From Acetobacteraceae bacterium (GTDB lineage: Bacteria; Pseudomonadota; Alphaproteobacteria; Acetobacterales; Acetobacteraceae), in contig JANXMB010000020.1 in NCBI GenBank assembly GCA_025354865.1, positions 1 to 62,829 of the forward strand: a stretch of DNA of 62,829 nt, in the 5' to 3' direction. A program made the position numbers and the translations under genes. Below the pieces are notes generated by a model. The model had not been told where the DNA came from. It was given only the letters and a program-made list of their open reading frames with translations, and did no database searches. Below, one piece after another: positions 1 through 8,368 of this stretch (positions are counted from its first letter, which is position 1; each line of letters starts with the position of its first letter).

Positions 1-135
1 GCCGAGAACGTCCGTGAAACGCATCCGGCGTATCCCTTCGTGAATGCGTGCCCGGTCCATCGGAAACTCCTGCCAAGGAGGACGAGTGGACCGGACACTT
101 CACGAGCTACAAACACCGGACAGATCACGAGCTAG
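1..135 (+). CDS. Amidohydrolase family protein, C-terminal fragment (5' end outside window)
   Basis: Frame 1 is open from the first base to a TAG at 133-135; the other two plus frames stop within 45 bases. The peptide begins AENVRETHPAYPF, which resembles the C-terminal DNPRETYPRL of the complete amidohydrolase ending at 15956 (shared N-x-R-E-T-H/Y-P). That motif is typical of the last helix of amidohydrolase_2 (COG2159, metal-dependent TIM-barrel hydrolases and decarboxylases). About 30 residues follow the motif, longer than usual, so the real protein may have a variable tail or the end may be decayed. The sequence up to base 250 holds no other gene that I can support. The assignment rests on a short match and is moderately uncertain. 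Confidence 0.45.
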   Translation, partial: AENVRETHPAYPFVNACPVHRKLLPRRTSGPDTSRATNTGQITS

Positions 136-250
136 CCACACGGCGCATTGCGCGGGTTGACCGGCGGCAGGGTCTATCGTCTGCTGAACCCGGCGCGCGT
201 TCCTCGCTTTCGGCTACTCAGCCTGCGACCCGGCGCTTCGGGAGATATCC

Positions 251-919
251 ATGCTATCGGGCGAAGCCGTCATCGCGATCTGGAACGACATACCTGCGGA
301 TACCCGCGAACAATTCTACGACTGGCATCTGCACGAGCATATGCCGGAGCGCGTCGGCATCCCCGGATTTCGCAGGGGCCGACGCTATATCGCCATCGAC
401 GCCGACACGCGGCCGGAATTTTTTACGCTGTACGAATTGGACACCATGCAGGTCGCCCAGGGCATGGACTATGCCAATCGGCTGAACGATCCGACCCCGG
501 CGACGTCCCACGTGACATCCCGATTCCAAAATACGTTCCGAGCGCTGTCGCGAGTCCTCGTCAGCCACGGTCCGGGGAGCGGCGGCGTTCTATTGACGAT
601 CCGGTTCGGCTGCGACGCCCAACATATCCCCGGCCTCAAAGCCCTCGTTCGCGCCGCCGGTCAGGCTGCTCGGATAACCGGGGCGCATTTTTGCCAGGGC
701 GACGCAGCGGCATCCGCAAAACCGACCACGGAATACAATGATCGCACCGACATTCAGCCGCCGCCCGATTGCTTCATCCTGATCGAAGCAACCGATGCCG
801 AGGCGCTGTCGCAAATCATGCTCGACCGCGCAATGACCGGCGCCGGCGCAAGCGGCCCCTACGAGCGCGGCCGCTATCGGCTAGAATACACCCGCACCAA
901 AACCGCGTTCGCGCCCTGA
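251..919 (+). CDS. DUF4286-like dimeric alpha/beta-barrel protein
   Basis: 222-residue cytoplasmic protein without signal peptide. The N-terminal half (WNDIPADTREQFYDWHLHEH, then PERVGIPGFRRGRRY) has the pattern of small ferredoxin-like dimeric alpha/beta-barrel proteins of the DUF4286 / EthD type, in which a WH..HxPER segment lines a pocket for a small aromatic or polyketide-like ligand. The C-terminal half may be a second, degenerate copy of the fold; such two-repeat proteins often sit beside ring-degradation genes. The start is well placed: GGAG at 241-244, six bases before the ATG. The gene is convergent with doxX. The upstream amidohydrolase tail on the same strand suggests a shared catabolic unit. 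The exact reaction is unknown and it could be a non-enzymatic binding protein. Confidence 0.6.
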   Translation: MLSGEAVIAIWNDIPADTREQFYDWHLHEHMPERVGIPGFRRGRRYIAIDADTRPEFFTLYELDTMQVAQGMDYANRLNDPTPATSHVTSRFQNTFRALSRVLVSHGPGSGGVLLTIRFGCDAQHIPGLKALVRAAGQAARITGAHFCQGDAAASAKPTTEYNDRTDIQPPPDCFILIEATDAEALSQIMLDRAMTGAGASGPYERGRYRLEYTRTKTAFAP

Positions 920-950
920 TTGCGGGAACCGCAGGCGGTCGGATCGCGAT

Positions 951-1328
951 TTAGCGGCGATCCAAACTGAACCGACCGGCACCGGCCAGGAACAGTTGCA
1001 GAAAACCGCCGGCCATACACAGGTTTTTCATGAAGTGGATCATTTGGCCGCGATCGCCCGGGTTGTAATGCGCAACCATCGCCGTCGCGACACACCAGAA
1101 CGCCAACACCAGCGCTGCAGGCTTGGTCTTCCAACCCGCCAAAATCGCGAGACCGCCGATCAGCTCGACAGCGACAGTGACCGCGTAGGCCAAGGGCGGG
1201 TTAGGTAGCGTCAACTTCTCGAAATACGCAATCGTCGCGGTAGACGTCATGGCCTTGGCGAAACCCGACTGGAGGAAAATCGCGCTCATGAGAACGCGAC
1301 CTACCAAAGCGACGATGGCGGCGATCAT
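951..1328 (-). CDS. DoxX family membrane protein
   Basis: 125 residues, start chosen at MIAAIVALVGRVLMSAIF. A longer upstream reading is only the reverse frame of ndk. Four hydrophobic segments are visible (about residues 3-20, 45-65, 70-88 and 100-118) with the conserved AIFLQSGFAKA after the first helix, as in DoxX/YphA-type quinone-linked inner-membrane proteins. The family includes a thiosulfate:quinone oxidoreductase subunit, but most bacterial members have no defined substrate. The gene lies 4 bp downstream of ndk and is probably cotranscribed with it. The polar stretch AHYNPGDRGQMIHFMKN is the usual DoxX inter-helix loop. Confidence 0.8.
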   Translation of the reverse strand: MIAAIVALVGRVLMSAIFLQSGFAKAMTSTATIAYFEKLTLPNPPLAYAVTVAVELIGGLAILAGWKTKPAALVLAFWCVATAMVAHYNPGDRGQMIHFMKNLCMAGGFLQLFLAGAGRFSLDRR

Positions 1329-1332
1329 GCGA

Positions 1333-1755
1333 TCAACCGACGATTTCGGTGCCGGCAAAGAAGTAGGCGATTTCGATCGCCGCGTTCTCGACGCTGTCGG
1401 ACCCGTGGACCGAATTCGCTTCGATGCTCTCGGCGAATTTTTTGCGAATCGTGCCATCGGCCGCATTCGCCGGGTTGGTGGCGCCCATGATATCGCGGTT
1501 GGCAATCACGGCGTTCTCGCCTTCCAGCACCTGCACCACAACCGGGCCGGAGGTCATGAAGGTCACGAGATCGCGGAAGAACGGACGGGCTGCGTGCACG
1601 CCATAGAACGCCTCGGCCTGGGCAGTGGTCATGTGCATACGCTTCTGCGCGACGATCCGCAGGCCCGCAGCCTCCAGGCAGGCATTGACCTGACCGGTCA
1701 GGTTCCGGCGGGTCGCGTCGGGCTTGATAATGGAAAAGGTGCGTTCGGTCGCCAT
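1333..1755 (-). CDS. ndk: Nucleoside-diphosphate kinase
   Basis: 140 residues, the standard length for bacterial Ndk. It transfers the gamma phosphate of NTPs to NDPs through a phospho-histidine and balances nucleotide pools in the cytoplasm. Visible signatures are [13 protein letters not shown] at the N-terminus and the active-site [13 protein letters not shown] with catalytic His117. The start at 1755 is supported by an AGGAGG-type ribosome binding site a few bases upstream; the extended upstream frame lacks the family fold. It lies 40 bp after the acyl-CoA dehydrogenase gene and just before doxX on the same strand. Assignment is firm. Confidence 0.97.
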   Translation of the reverse strand: MATERTFSIIKPDATRRNLTGQVNACLEAAGLRIVAQKRMHMTTAQAEAFYGVHAARPFFRDLVTFMTSGPVVVQVLEGENAVIANRDIMGATNPANAADGTIRKKFAESIEANSVHGSDSVENAAIEIAYFFAGTEIVG

Positions 1756-1795
1756 GGCGGCCTCCTGAAGGGTAGCGTTGAGATCGCGCGGGGCT

Positions 1796-2815
1796 TTAGA
1801 CGGAAGGGGCCGGGGCGGCAAGTAGCCGTGCCGCAAGCCGTGCCTGCCGCGCGTTACGCGGTCCCCGCGCTATGCCAAGAACTGCATCGATATCTGCGAG
1901 CATGCCAACCGTCGCCGCATCCGCCGTCAAGGCGAACTGCCGGATATGCGCCTTGATGCGCGCCACCAGATCGGCAGCCAGCACCCGCAGCCCGACCAAA
2001 GTCGCGTCGGTCGGGTTCGGTCGCCGCTCGTCCAACGCCGCAACAACCGCTCGGGATGCCTCCCGAAACACCGCCGCCAAGGCAACCAGGGCACCGAGCG
2101 ACAGGGCCGCATCCTCCCCCGCAGCGGGGCCGAGACGCGGCAACAGGAAACCGAAGGCGCCCAGTAGAGGCACGGTGCCAACGGCGTCCTCCACATCGCG
2201 GAACGGCAGCGCCATGCGTTCGTACGCCTCGTGTTCCGGGCCGATGCGGGCGGACTGCGGGACACGGACATCGCGCAGCACAACCCCGCAATGGCGGGAC
2301 GGGCGCAGGGCATGGAACGCGGTTCCGTCGTCCATCGTCAGGCCTTTGGCATCCCTGGGGACGGCAAAGGCCCCGTAGCGCTTGCGGCCTGCGATTTCGG
2401 CGGTCACGGCGAACACGATAATCGCGTCGGCCGTCGGGCCATTGCTGACCCATGCCTTCTCGCCCGAGATAACCACGCCGTCGCCATCGGCCACCGCCCG
2501 CGTCGTCAACAACTTCGGGTGCGCCCCCACCTTGGGTTCGGATATCGCGACGGCAAGCGCCTTGCTGCTGTATGCGGCTTTTTGCGCCTCGGTGCCGAAT
2601 CCCTGCACGAAAAACCGGTAGACAAGCTGGCGGCCACCCCAGGCGCCGGCGATGCCCAACAGGCCGGTACGCTCCACCAGTGCCGCCTTGGTGGCGGCGA
2701 TCGCGGCATAGGACGGTTCCGGCGCCAGCAGTCCGGCTTCCATCATGCCCGGAAACGGATCGGTCGCCGGGGAGGGGTTGCTGGCCAGCCAAGCGTCGAT
2801 GCGGGGATCGGCCAT
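1796..2815 (-). CDS. Acyl-CoA dehydrogenase family protein
   Basis: 339 residues from the ATG at 2815 ([14 protein letters not shown]). The flavin/substrate core is recognisable: [10 protein letters not shown], then [20 protein letters not shown], then [20 protein letters not shown], matching the FGTE-Q / SEP-G / GxKxWItNG pattern of FAD acyl-CoA dehydrogenases that form the alpha,beta double bond. The protein is about 40 residues shorter than typical family members, and the C-terminal four-helix part is degenerate without an obvious catalytic Glu, so substrate and even activity are open. It is the last gene of a tight minus-strand operon (11 bp after the LLM gene). The context suggests breakdown of an unusual acyl-CoA. 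Confidence 0.8.
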   Translation of the reverse strand: MADPRIDAWLASNPSPATDPFPGMMEAGLLAPEPSYAAIAATKAALVERTGLLGIAGAWGGRQLVYRFFVQGFGTEAQKAAYSSKALAVAISEPKVGAHPKLLTTRAVADGDGVVISGEKAWVSNGPTADAIIVFAVTAEIAGRKRYGAFAVPRDAKGLTMDDGTAFHALRPSRHCGVVLRDVRVPQSARIGPEHEAYERMALPFRDVEDAVGTVPLLGAFGFLLPRLGPAAGEDAALSLGALVALAAVFREASRAVVAALDERRPNPTDATLVGLRVLAADLVARIKAHIRQFALTADAATVGMLADIDAVLGIARGPRNARQARLAARLLAAPAPSV

Positions 2816-2826
2816 CCCGGCCTCGG

Positions 2827-3654
2827 TCAGATCAAACCCCGGATGGTTTCCAACTGCCCGGGATCGTCCGCCGGCACGACGCACAGCACGTCGTCCACAC
2901 CCATGCCTTCCAGCCGCTTGAGGCGTTCCTTTGCCTCGGCCGGGCTGCATTGCAGGGCGATTTTCGGCACGTGATGGGAAATGCCCAACGGCGCATCCGG
3001 GCGGAATTCGGTGAACACGTTCGCCAGGATCACTCGCTTTCCGCCCTGCGCGCGGTACATTTTAATGCCCAGTTCCAGGTCTTCGTACGACCCATGGATG
3101 CCGGACGCGATCCAGCCCTGGCAGCGATGCGCTGCGAGGTCGATCCAACGCTGGCTGCGCCACGCCCCCAACATGACCGGCGGGCCGCCTTCGGTGCCCG
3201 GCCAGACCGAGATCGCGGGGCCGTAAACCGGCTCCCCGTTCCAGACTTTCTGCATCACCGCCAGATAGGCCGGCAGGGTTTTGAACCGCGCTTCGTAATC
3301 GCCCTGGATGGCGTCGAAATCGTGTTTGGTCGATCCGCTGCCGATACCGAAGCGCAACCGACCGTTGGTGAGCAGGTTCAAGGTCTGCACCCGGTGGGCA
3401 TGTTCCACCGGATGGCGCAGCGGCAATTGCACGACGCAGGTGCCCAATTCGATCGTTTTGGTGCAGGCGGCCAGGGCGCCGAGCAGCACCAGCGGGTCCA
3501 TGGTGTGGAAGCCGCGGGCGAAGGCGTCGGTGACCCACAGCCCCTCGAACCCCAGTTTTTCGACGGTTTGGGCGATCGAGACGACTTGCTCGATCACCGG
3601 GGTGCCGCTGGTTTCCGCCATACGGCGGGGAATGGTGACGATGCCTAATTTCAC
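2827..3654 (-). CDS. LLM class flavin-dependent oxidoreductase
   Basis: 275 residues with a GTG start at 3654 (VKLGIVTIPRRM), chosen because it falls 13 bp after the stop of the upstream crotonase gene and begins directly with the first beta strand. The bacterial luciferase-like TIM barrel is shown by GFEGLWVTDAFARGFHTMDP, LGTCVVQLPLRHPVEHA, and LLTNGRLRFGIGSGST, a sequence order typical of the family (FMN or F420 dependent). These enzymes use reduced flavin to monooxygenate or reduce small substrates in the cytoplasm. It sits between the crotonase and acyl-CoA dehydrogenase genes of an acyl-CoA operon. The cofactor cannot be decided from sequence; FMNH2 is the usual one in alphaproteobacteria. 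Confidence 0.85.
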   Translation of the reverse strand: MKLGIVTIPRRMAETSGTPVIEQVVSIAQTVEKLGFEGLWVTDAFARGFHTMDPLVLLGALAACTKTIELGTCVVQLPLRHPVEHAHRVQTLNLLTNGRLRFGIGSGSTKHDFDAIQGDYEARFKTLPAYLAVMQKVWNGEPVYGPAISVWPGTEGGPPVMLGAWRSQRWIDLAAHRCQGWIASGIHGSYEDLELGIKMYRAQGGKRVILANVFTEFRPDAPLGISHHVPKIALQCSPAEAKERLKRLEGMGVDDVLCVVPADDPGQLETIRGLI

Positions 3655-3667
3655 GTTCGGACTCCGT

Positions 3668-4465
3668 TCAACGGCCTGAAAAAACAGCGTGGCGCTTCTC
3701 GCGGAAGGCGGCAACACCTTCGGTGTGGTCCGCTGTCATGCCGGCATGTTTTTGCAATTGCGCTTCGACCGCAAGCTGTTGGTCCATCGTATTATCCAGG
3801 CTCTGCCAGACCATCTGTCGGATCATGCCGAGCGAGCGTGGGCCGTTGGCCAGTCCTTGCGCCAGTTCCATGGTTTTCGGCATCAGCTCGGCGTCCTCCA
3901 CCAGCCGGTTGATCAACCCCCATTGCAGGGCGGTCTCGGCCGGCAGTCGTTCCGCCAGCAACGAAAGCTCCATGGCCCGGGCCATGCCGATCAAACGCGG
4001 CAGGATGTAGGAAGAGCCTGCGTCGGGCACGAGGCCGATGCGGGCGAAGGCTTGCAGAAAGGACGCCGATTTGGCGGCGATTTTGATATCGCCGCACAAG
4101 GCGAGGCTCATGCCCGCACCCGCTGCAATCCCGTTGATGGCGGTCACCACCGGGATATTCATATTCCGCAATCGCACCAAGGTCGGATTGTACCAGGCTT
4201 CGAGGTCGCTTTTGACCTCCCCGCGCAACTCGGCTTCCCGATCGCGCGGCGGGCGGTTCGGGTCGTTCAAATTGGCCCCGGAACAGAAGGCCCGGCCCGC
4301 CCCGGTAATGACCAAACAGCGGGCGGCGGACGCATCGACCGCATCCAACGCCTCGGTGAAATCCTGCTTCAGATAATATCCCAGCGCGTTCAGCACGCTG
4401 GGGTCGTTCAAGGTCAGGATCGCGATATTGTCGCGATGTTCGAGGCGGATGCGATCGTGTTTCAT
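3668..4465 (-). CDS. Enoyl-CoA hydratase/isomerase, PaaG-like
   Basis: 265 residues from ATG 4465. The crotonase fold is clear: VLNALGYYLKQDF, oxyanion hole segments FCSGANLND and NGIAAGAGMSLALCGD, and the active-site segment GLVPDAGSSYILPRLIG. An Asp in that last segment is the PaaG pattern (1,2-epoxyphenylacetyl-CoA isomerase and relatives) rather than the Glu of classical hydratases, so an isomerase role is at least as likely as hydration. It starts 2 bp after the stop of the CoA-transferase gene, so translational coupling is likely. It would act on the CoA thioester made by the two upstream transferases. Confidence 0.88.
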   Translation of the reverse strand: MKHDRIRLEHRDNIAILTLNDPSVLNALGYYLKQDFTEALDAVDASAARCLVITGAGRAFCSGANLNDPNRPPRDREAELRGEVKSDLEAWYNPTLVRLRNMNIPVVTAINGIAAGAGMSLALCGDIKIAAKSASFLQAFARIGLVPDAGSSYILPRLIGMARAMELSLLAERLPAETALQWGLINRLVEDAELMPKTMELAQGLANGPRSLGMIRQMVWQSLDNTMDQQLAVEAQLQKHAGMTADHTEGVAAFREKRHAVFSGR

Positions 4466-4467
4466 GG

Positions 4468-5667
4468 TCAAATAACTCCCTCGGCCTTCAAGCCGGCCAG
4501 ATCGGCGTCCGACATGCCCAGCCATTCGCCGTAAATTGCTCGGTTATGCTCCCCCACATGCGGGCTGAGCGTGGTGGGCACTTTATCCGTGCCATGAAAG
4601 CGTAAAGCGGAATTCTGCAGCACGATCGGATAGTCGTAATCGTAATGATCCACCCATTCCAACGTGCCGCGTCCGTGCATATGCGGATCGTTCATCGCTT
4701 CTTCGATATCGCGCACCGGGGCGCAGGGTACTTTCGCCGCACTGGTGGCCGCGAAAATATCCGCCCGCGTTGTGACGTTAGTCCAACCGTTTACGACCGC
4801 TTCGGTCGCGGCATAATTTTCGACCCGCGCGGTGTTGGAGATGAAGCGGGGATCATCGCTCAGGTCGGATCGGCCCATGGCGCGCAGCAGGTTCTGCCAT
4901 TGTGTTTCGGTGACCAGAATGATCGCCACGTAACCATCGGCGGCCTTGTAGACATTGTAGGGCGCGCGGTTGTGGTTGGCGAAAGCGTTGCCGGTGCGCG
5001 CGGGGATTTTCCGCCCGGCGCGGTGGTATTGATCCAGCACGGTGGCAAGGCAGGGATACACCGCCTCGATCATTGCCACTTCGACCAAGCGCCCGACCCC
5101 GGTTCGCGCCTGTTCCAAAAGGCCGGTCATCAACGCCGCGTAAAGATGCGCGCCGCCCAGAATATCGACGTAGGGTGCGCCCGTTCGCAGCGGCGGTCCG
5201 TCGGCGTAGCCGGTGGTGCTCATGACACCGGACGCCGCCTGCACGGTAAAATCCATCGCCAGATTGTTACGATCCGGGCCAGACAGGCCGAACCCGGTGG
5301 CCGAGGCATAGACCATACGCGGATTGATTTCATGCAACACCGAAAAACCGACTCCCAGCCGGTCCATCACACCGGGTGCGTAATTTTCCACCAACGCATC
5401 GGCTTTCTTCGCCATCCGCCGCAGGATGTCCTTACCCTTGTCGGATTTCAGATTGAGCGTGATGCCGCGCTTATTGGCATTCAACATCGCCACCGGCATC
5501 GAGGTTTCTTTACCTGGCGGTGCCATCAGGCGGAGACTTTCCCCGCCCGGTGGCTCGATCTTGACGACATCCGCACCGGCCTTGGCCAACATGAACGTCG
5601 CGTACGGGCCCTGATAGAACTGCGTCAAATCGAGGATGGTATACCCCGACAGCGGCGTATTGCTCAT
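4468..5667 (-). CDS. CoA transferase, family III (CaiB/BaiF), second of a tandem pair
   Basis: 399 residues, full family length. Family III transferases move CoA between acyl groups through an Asp-acyl anhydride and form interlocked dimers. N-terminal ILDLTQFYQGPYATFMLAKAGADVVKIEPPGG is the signature start, and MDFTVQAASGVMS holds the presumed catalytic Asp. The C-terminal domain (APVRDIEEAMNDPHMHGRG, then SPHVGEHNRAIYGEWLGM) is also intact. It follows a close paralogue (5671-6858) by 3 bp, so the pair may form a hetero-oligomer as in succinyl-CoA:benzylsuccinate or succinyl-CoA:malate CoA-transferases. It is followed by the crotonase gene 2 bp on. The substrate is not predictable from sequence. 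Confidence 0.92.
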   Translation of the reverse strand: MSNTPLSGYTILDLTQFYQGPYATFMLAKAGADVVKIEPPGGESLRLMAPPGKETSMPVAMLNANKRGITLNLKSDKGKDILRRMAKKADALVENYAPGVMDRLGVGFSVLHEINPRMVYASATGFGLSGPDRNNLAMDFTVQAASGVMSTTGYADGPPLRTGAPYVDILGGAHLYAALMTGLLEQARTGVGRLVEVAMIEAVYPCLATVLDQYHRAGRKIPARTGNAFANHNRAPYNVYKAADGYVAIILVTETQWQNLLRAMGRSDLSDDPRFISNTARVENYAATEAVVNGWTNVTTRADIFAATSAAKVPCAPVRDIEEAMNDPHMHGRGTLEWVDHYDYDYPIVLQNSALRFHGTDKVPTTLSPHVGEHNRAIYGEWLGMSDADLAGLKAEGVI

Positions 5668-5670
5668 GGA

Positions 5671-6858
5671 TCAGATCGTCCCATCGTTCCGTAGCGCTTC
5701 CAATTCGGCGGCCGACAGCCCCAGCCAACCGCCATAAATCTCCTCGTTATGCTGCCCGACCCTCGGGCTCGGCGCCATCGCCGCGACATCCAAACCGTGC
5801 AAACGCAGCGGGGTCGTTGGCATCACGACACGGCCGAGTTCGGGGTGATCGACCCATTCCAGCGCGCCGCGCCCATGCATATGTTCGTCCTGCATGACCT
5901 CGGTCACATCGCGGACCGGTGCCAATGGGATACGATATTTCTGCGCGGCCGCCACCGCCTCGTTTTTCGTCAAACCGCTGGTCCAATCGGCAACGATCGC
6001 GTTTACCTCGGCAGACCGAGCGGCGCGGTCGTGCATGGTGCGGAAGCGGGGTTCGTCTTTGAGTTCGGGGTGTCCGGCGGCGTCGAGAATATTGAGCCAA
6101 TGCCCTTCGGTACCGGTATGGATGGCAACGAACCCATCTTTAGCCGGATAGACGCCGTACGGAGAAATAGCGCCGTTGCCGCCGTTGCCGCTCCGTTTCG
6201 GGACCTTGCCGGTGCGGTTGTACTGCTCCAACGATCCGGCCAGGGTGTAGTAAACCGCTTCCTGCATCGCGATTTCGACCAACCGCCCGACACCGGAACG
6301 ATCGCGCTCGTAGAGGGCGGTCAGAATGCCGGCGTAAAGATGCGTGCCGCCCATGAAATCGGCGACCGTGACCCCGGCCCGCACCGGCGGTCCGTCCTCG
6401 AAGCCGGTCACACTCATGATGCCGCTCGCCGCCTGCACCGTCAGATCCATCGCCAGATTGTCGCGGCTGGGGCCGCTCAGCCCGTAGCCGGTCCCCGAGG
6501 CGTAGATCAGTCGGGGATTGAGCTTGCGCAAAACCTCCCACCCGACGCCCAAACGATCCATTGCACCGGGGCCGAAATTTTCCAGCACCACATCGGCGCG
6601 CCCGACCATTTCGAACAACAACTCCCGCCCGCGCGGCGATTTCAGATTCAGGGTGATGGCCCGCTTGTTGGCGTTCAGCATCGCGAACGACATCGTCGTT
6701 TTCGCACCCGGCGGGGTTCGTTTGCGCAACGGCTCCCCGCCCGGCGGTTCGATTTTAATAATATTGGCACCGCCCTTCGCCATCAGGACGGTGGCATAGG
6801 ACCCTTGGAATATTTGCCCGAAATCGAGAACGGTGACGTCGGAAAGGGGGAGTGTCAT
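5671..6858 (-). CDS. CoA transferase, family III (CaiB/BaiF), first of a tandem pair
   Basis: 395 residues from ATG 6858 (MTLPLSDVTVLDFGQIFQGS). The upstream extension of the frame is untypical and was left out. MDLTVQAASGIMS carries the presumed catalytic Asp, and the whole sequence parallels its neighbour at 4468-5667, including LNANKR, LGVGWEVL/LGVGFSVL and the EHMHGRGALEWVDH / PHMHGRGTLEWVDH block near the C-terminus. The two therefore arose by duplication but have diverged throughout, which argues for distinct roles. It heads the five-gene minus-strand operon that ends at 1796. The 106 bp upstream to the cupin gene presumably hold the operon promoter, but I see no convincing -35/-10 pair. 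Confidence 0.92.
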   Translation of the reverse strand: MTLPLSDVTVLDFGQIFQGSYATVLMAKGGANIIKIEPPGGEPLRKRTPPGAKTTMSFAMLNANKRAITLNLKSPRGRELLFEMVGRADVVLENFGPGAMDRLGVGWEVLRKLNPRLIYASGTGYGLSGPSRDNLAMDLTVQAASGIMSVTGFEDGPPVRAGVTVADFMGGTHLYAGILTALYERDRSGVGRLVEIAMQEAVYYTLAGSLEQYNRTGKVPKRSGNGGNGAISPYGVYPAKDGFVAIHTGTEGHWLNILDAAGHPELKDEPRFRTMHDRAARSAEVNAIVADWTSGLTKNEAVAAAQKYRIPLAPVRDVTEVMQDEHMHGRGALEWVDHPELGRVVMPTTPLRLHGLDVAAMAPSPRVGQHNEEIYGGWLGLSAAELEALRNDGTI

Positions 6859-6964
6859 TGTCGATCCATTCTTATCATCGATTGCGGCAGTTCCGCACGC
6901 ATGAACAAGCGTCCGCGAGACCGCAGCGTATCGGCATATCGCGTCGGAGGGCGACCGCCCCAGC

Positions 6965-7369
6965 CTATCCGTTCGGGTGCGCGGCGAAGTAGACGGCGTC
7001 TTCCGGCTTCGGTTTGAAATCCGCGTTCGTCGGCCAATCCTTCGATCGGGTGGACATATCCTCCCCATATCGGACACGGAACAACAACGACCGTTGCGGC
7101 CCATTGCTATATTCGTGCAGTTCCCCGCGCGGATGCACCACGAACGATCCGGGCACGATATCGACGGTCTGGGTCGGGGTGCGCATGACCCCGCCGCCTT
7201 CGAAGCAGAAATAGATCTCCGTCGCGTTGGGATGCGCGTGATTCGGGCTGCACTGCCCGGGCTCCCAGCAGGCGACGGTCACATCGCCCTCCCCGACTTT
7301 GCCGAGGATTTTTTCCACATGGCGTTGGGGGTTGAAAACCTTCTCGATGCCAAGATCGAAAACCAGCAT
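6965..7369 (-). CDS. Cupin domain protein
   Basis: 134 residues forming one small beta-barrel cupin. Motif 1 appears as PNHAHPNATEIYFCFEGGG (metal-binding His, His, Glu) and motif 2 as PGSFVVHPRGELHEYSNG (last His ligand), with the normal 15-20 residue spacer. Such single-domain cupins bind Fe, Mn or Zn and act as dioxygenases, isomerases or ligand sensors. A good AGGAG lies upstream of the ATG at 7369. It stands between xerC (downstream, 87 bp) and the CoA-transferase operon (upstream side of the strand), so it could be the first gene of the catabolic transcript. The substrate is unknown. Confidence 0.8.
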   Translation of the reverse strand: MLVFDLGIEKVFNPQRHVEKILGKVGEGDVTVACWEPGQCSPNHAHPNATEIYFCFEGGGVMRTPTQTVDIVPGSFVVHPRGELHEYSNGPQRSLLFRVRYGEDMSTRSKDWPTNADFKPKPEDAVYFAAHPNG

Positions 7370-7456
7370 CCGACATTCCTCCTGTTTCCAGGATGATGCG
7401 GACCCACGGCGGGGGCCGTCAACCCGGCCCGCCCCACCAGGAGTCCTGGCCGCTTT

Positions 7457-8368
7457 TCATGCGCGTGGATGCGCCTTGCGCCAAACGGCCATCAACTGAG
7501 CCTCGTCCACCGCCGTGTAGCGCTGCGTGGTCGACAGGCTGGCATGACCGAGCAAATCCTGGATCGAGCGCAAGTCCGCGCCGCCGGCCAGGAGATGCGT
7601 CGCGAAGGAATGCCGCAGCGCATGCGGCGTCGCGTGTTCGGGCAGCCCGCTCAGCCGCCGGTATTCCCGCATCGTCCGCTGGGCCACGGCGGCATCCAGC
7701 CGCTTGCCCCGCACCCCCAGGAACAGGGCGGCGTCGGGTTGCCGATCCGGATGTCGGGCAAGCCACCGGTCGATCGCCGCACGCACCACTGGCAGGACCG
7801 GGACAATGCGTTCCTTCGCCCCCTTGCCGATAACCCGCAACGGCGCATCGCCACCGGCGGTTGGCGCGTCTCGGACATTGAGCGACAGTGCCTCCGCAAT
7901 CCGCAGCCCGCATCCGTACAGCAGTGTAAATAGCGCGGTATCGCGGGCTTGCATTGCCGCCGTGTCCTGCATCTCGGCGATATCCGTGGTCACGGCGCGG
8001 GCGGCGGCCGGCGGCAGTGCTCGGGGCAACGGGCGGCGGCTGCGCGGGGTGGCCACCAGCTTGACCGATGGATTCTCGATCCCATGCCGCCGCGCCAGAT
8101 ACTTGAAGAAACTCCGCACCGCCGACAAATGCCGGGCGCGGGTTGCATTGACCGCATTGTCGTTCGCCATACTGGCCAGCCACGCCCGGAAATCCGCCGG
8201 GCGCAACCCAGCCAGCGCCGCCGTATCCGGTTCGGCACCGAGATGCCCGGTCAGAAACCCGAGGAACCCAGCGAGGTCGGTGCCATAAGCCTCAACCGTT
8301 AGGGGGGACGCGCGGCGTTCCTGTCCGAGCCATTGGAGGAAGGCCCGGCTGGCTTCGAAGCCTGTCAC
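7457..8368 (-). CDS. xerC: Tyrosine recombinase XerC
   Basis: 303 residues with a GTG start at 8368 that overlaps the DUF484 stop as GTGA; the longer frame upstream is a shadow of DUF484. XerC acts with XerD at dif to resolve chromosome dimers at division. All catalytic residues are visible: Arg in CGLRIAEALSL, Lys in GKGAKERIVPV, His-x-x-Arg in HALRHSFATHLL, His in LLGHASLSTTQRY and the nucleophile Tyr in the same segment. The N-terminal SAM-like core-binding domain occupies about residues 1-95. The DUF484-xerC order is conserved in many proteobacteria, which favours XerC over a phage integrase. Confidence 0.94.
   Translation of the reverse strand: MTGFEASRAFLQWLGQERRASPLTVEAYGTDLAGFLGFLTGHLGAEPDTAALAGLRPADFRAWLASMANDNAVNATRARHLSAVRSFFKYLARRHGIENPSVKLVATPRSRRPLPRALPPAAARAVTTDIAEMQDTAAMQARDTALFTLLYGCGLRIAEALSLNVRDAPTAGGDAPLRVIGKGAKERIVPVLPVVRAAIDRWLARHPDRQPDAALFLGVRGKRLDAAVAQRTMREYRRLSGLPEHATPHALRHSFATHLLAGGADLRSIQDLLGHASLSTTQRYTAVDEAQLMAVWRKAHPRA

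Noticed and set aside
5671-7104. Longer N-terminus for the first CoA-transferase
   Set aside because: The extra 82 residues are Arg-rich, unlike the family, and antisense to the plus-strand sense of the spacer and the cupin end.
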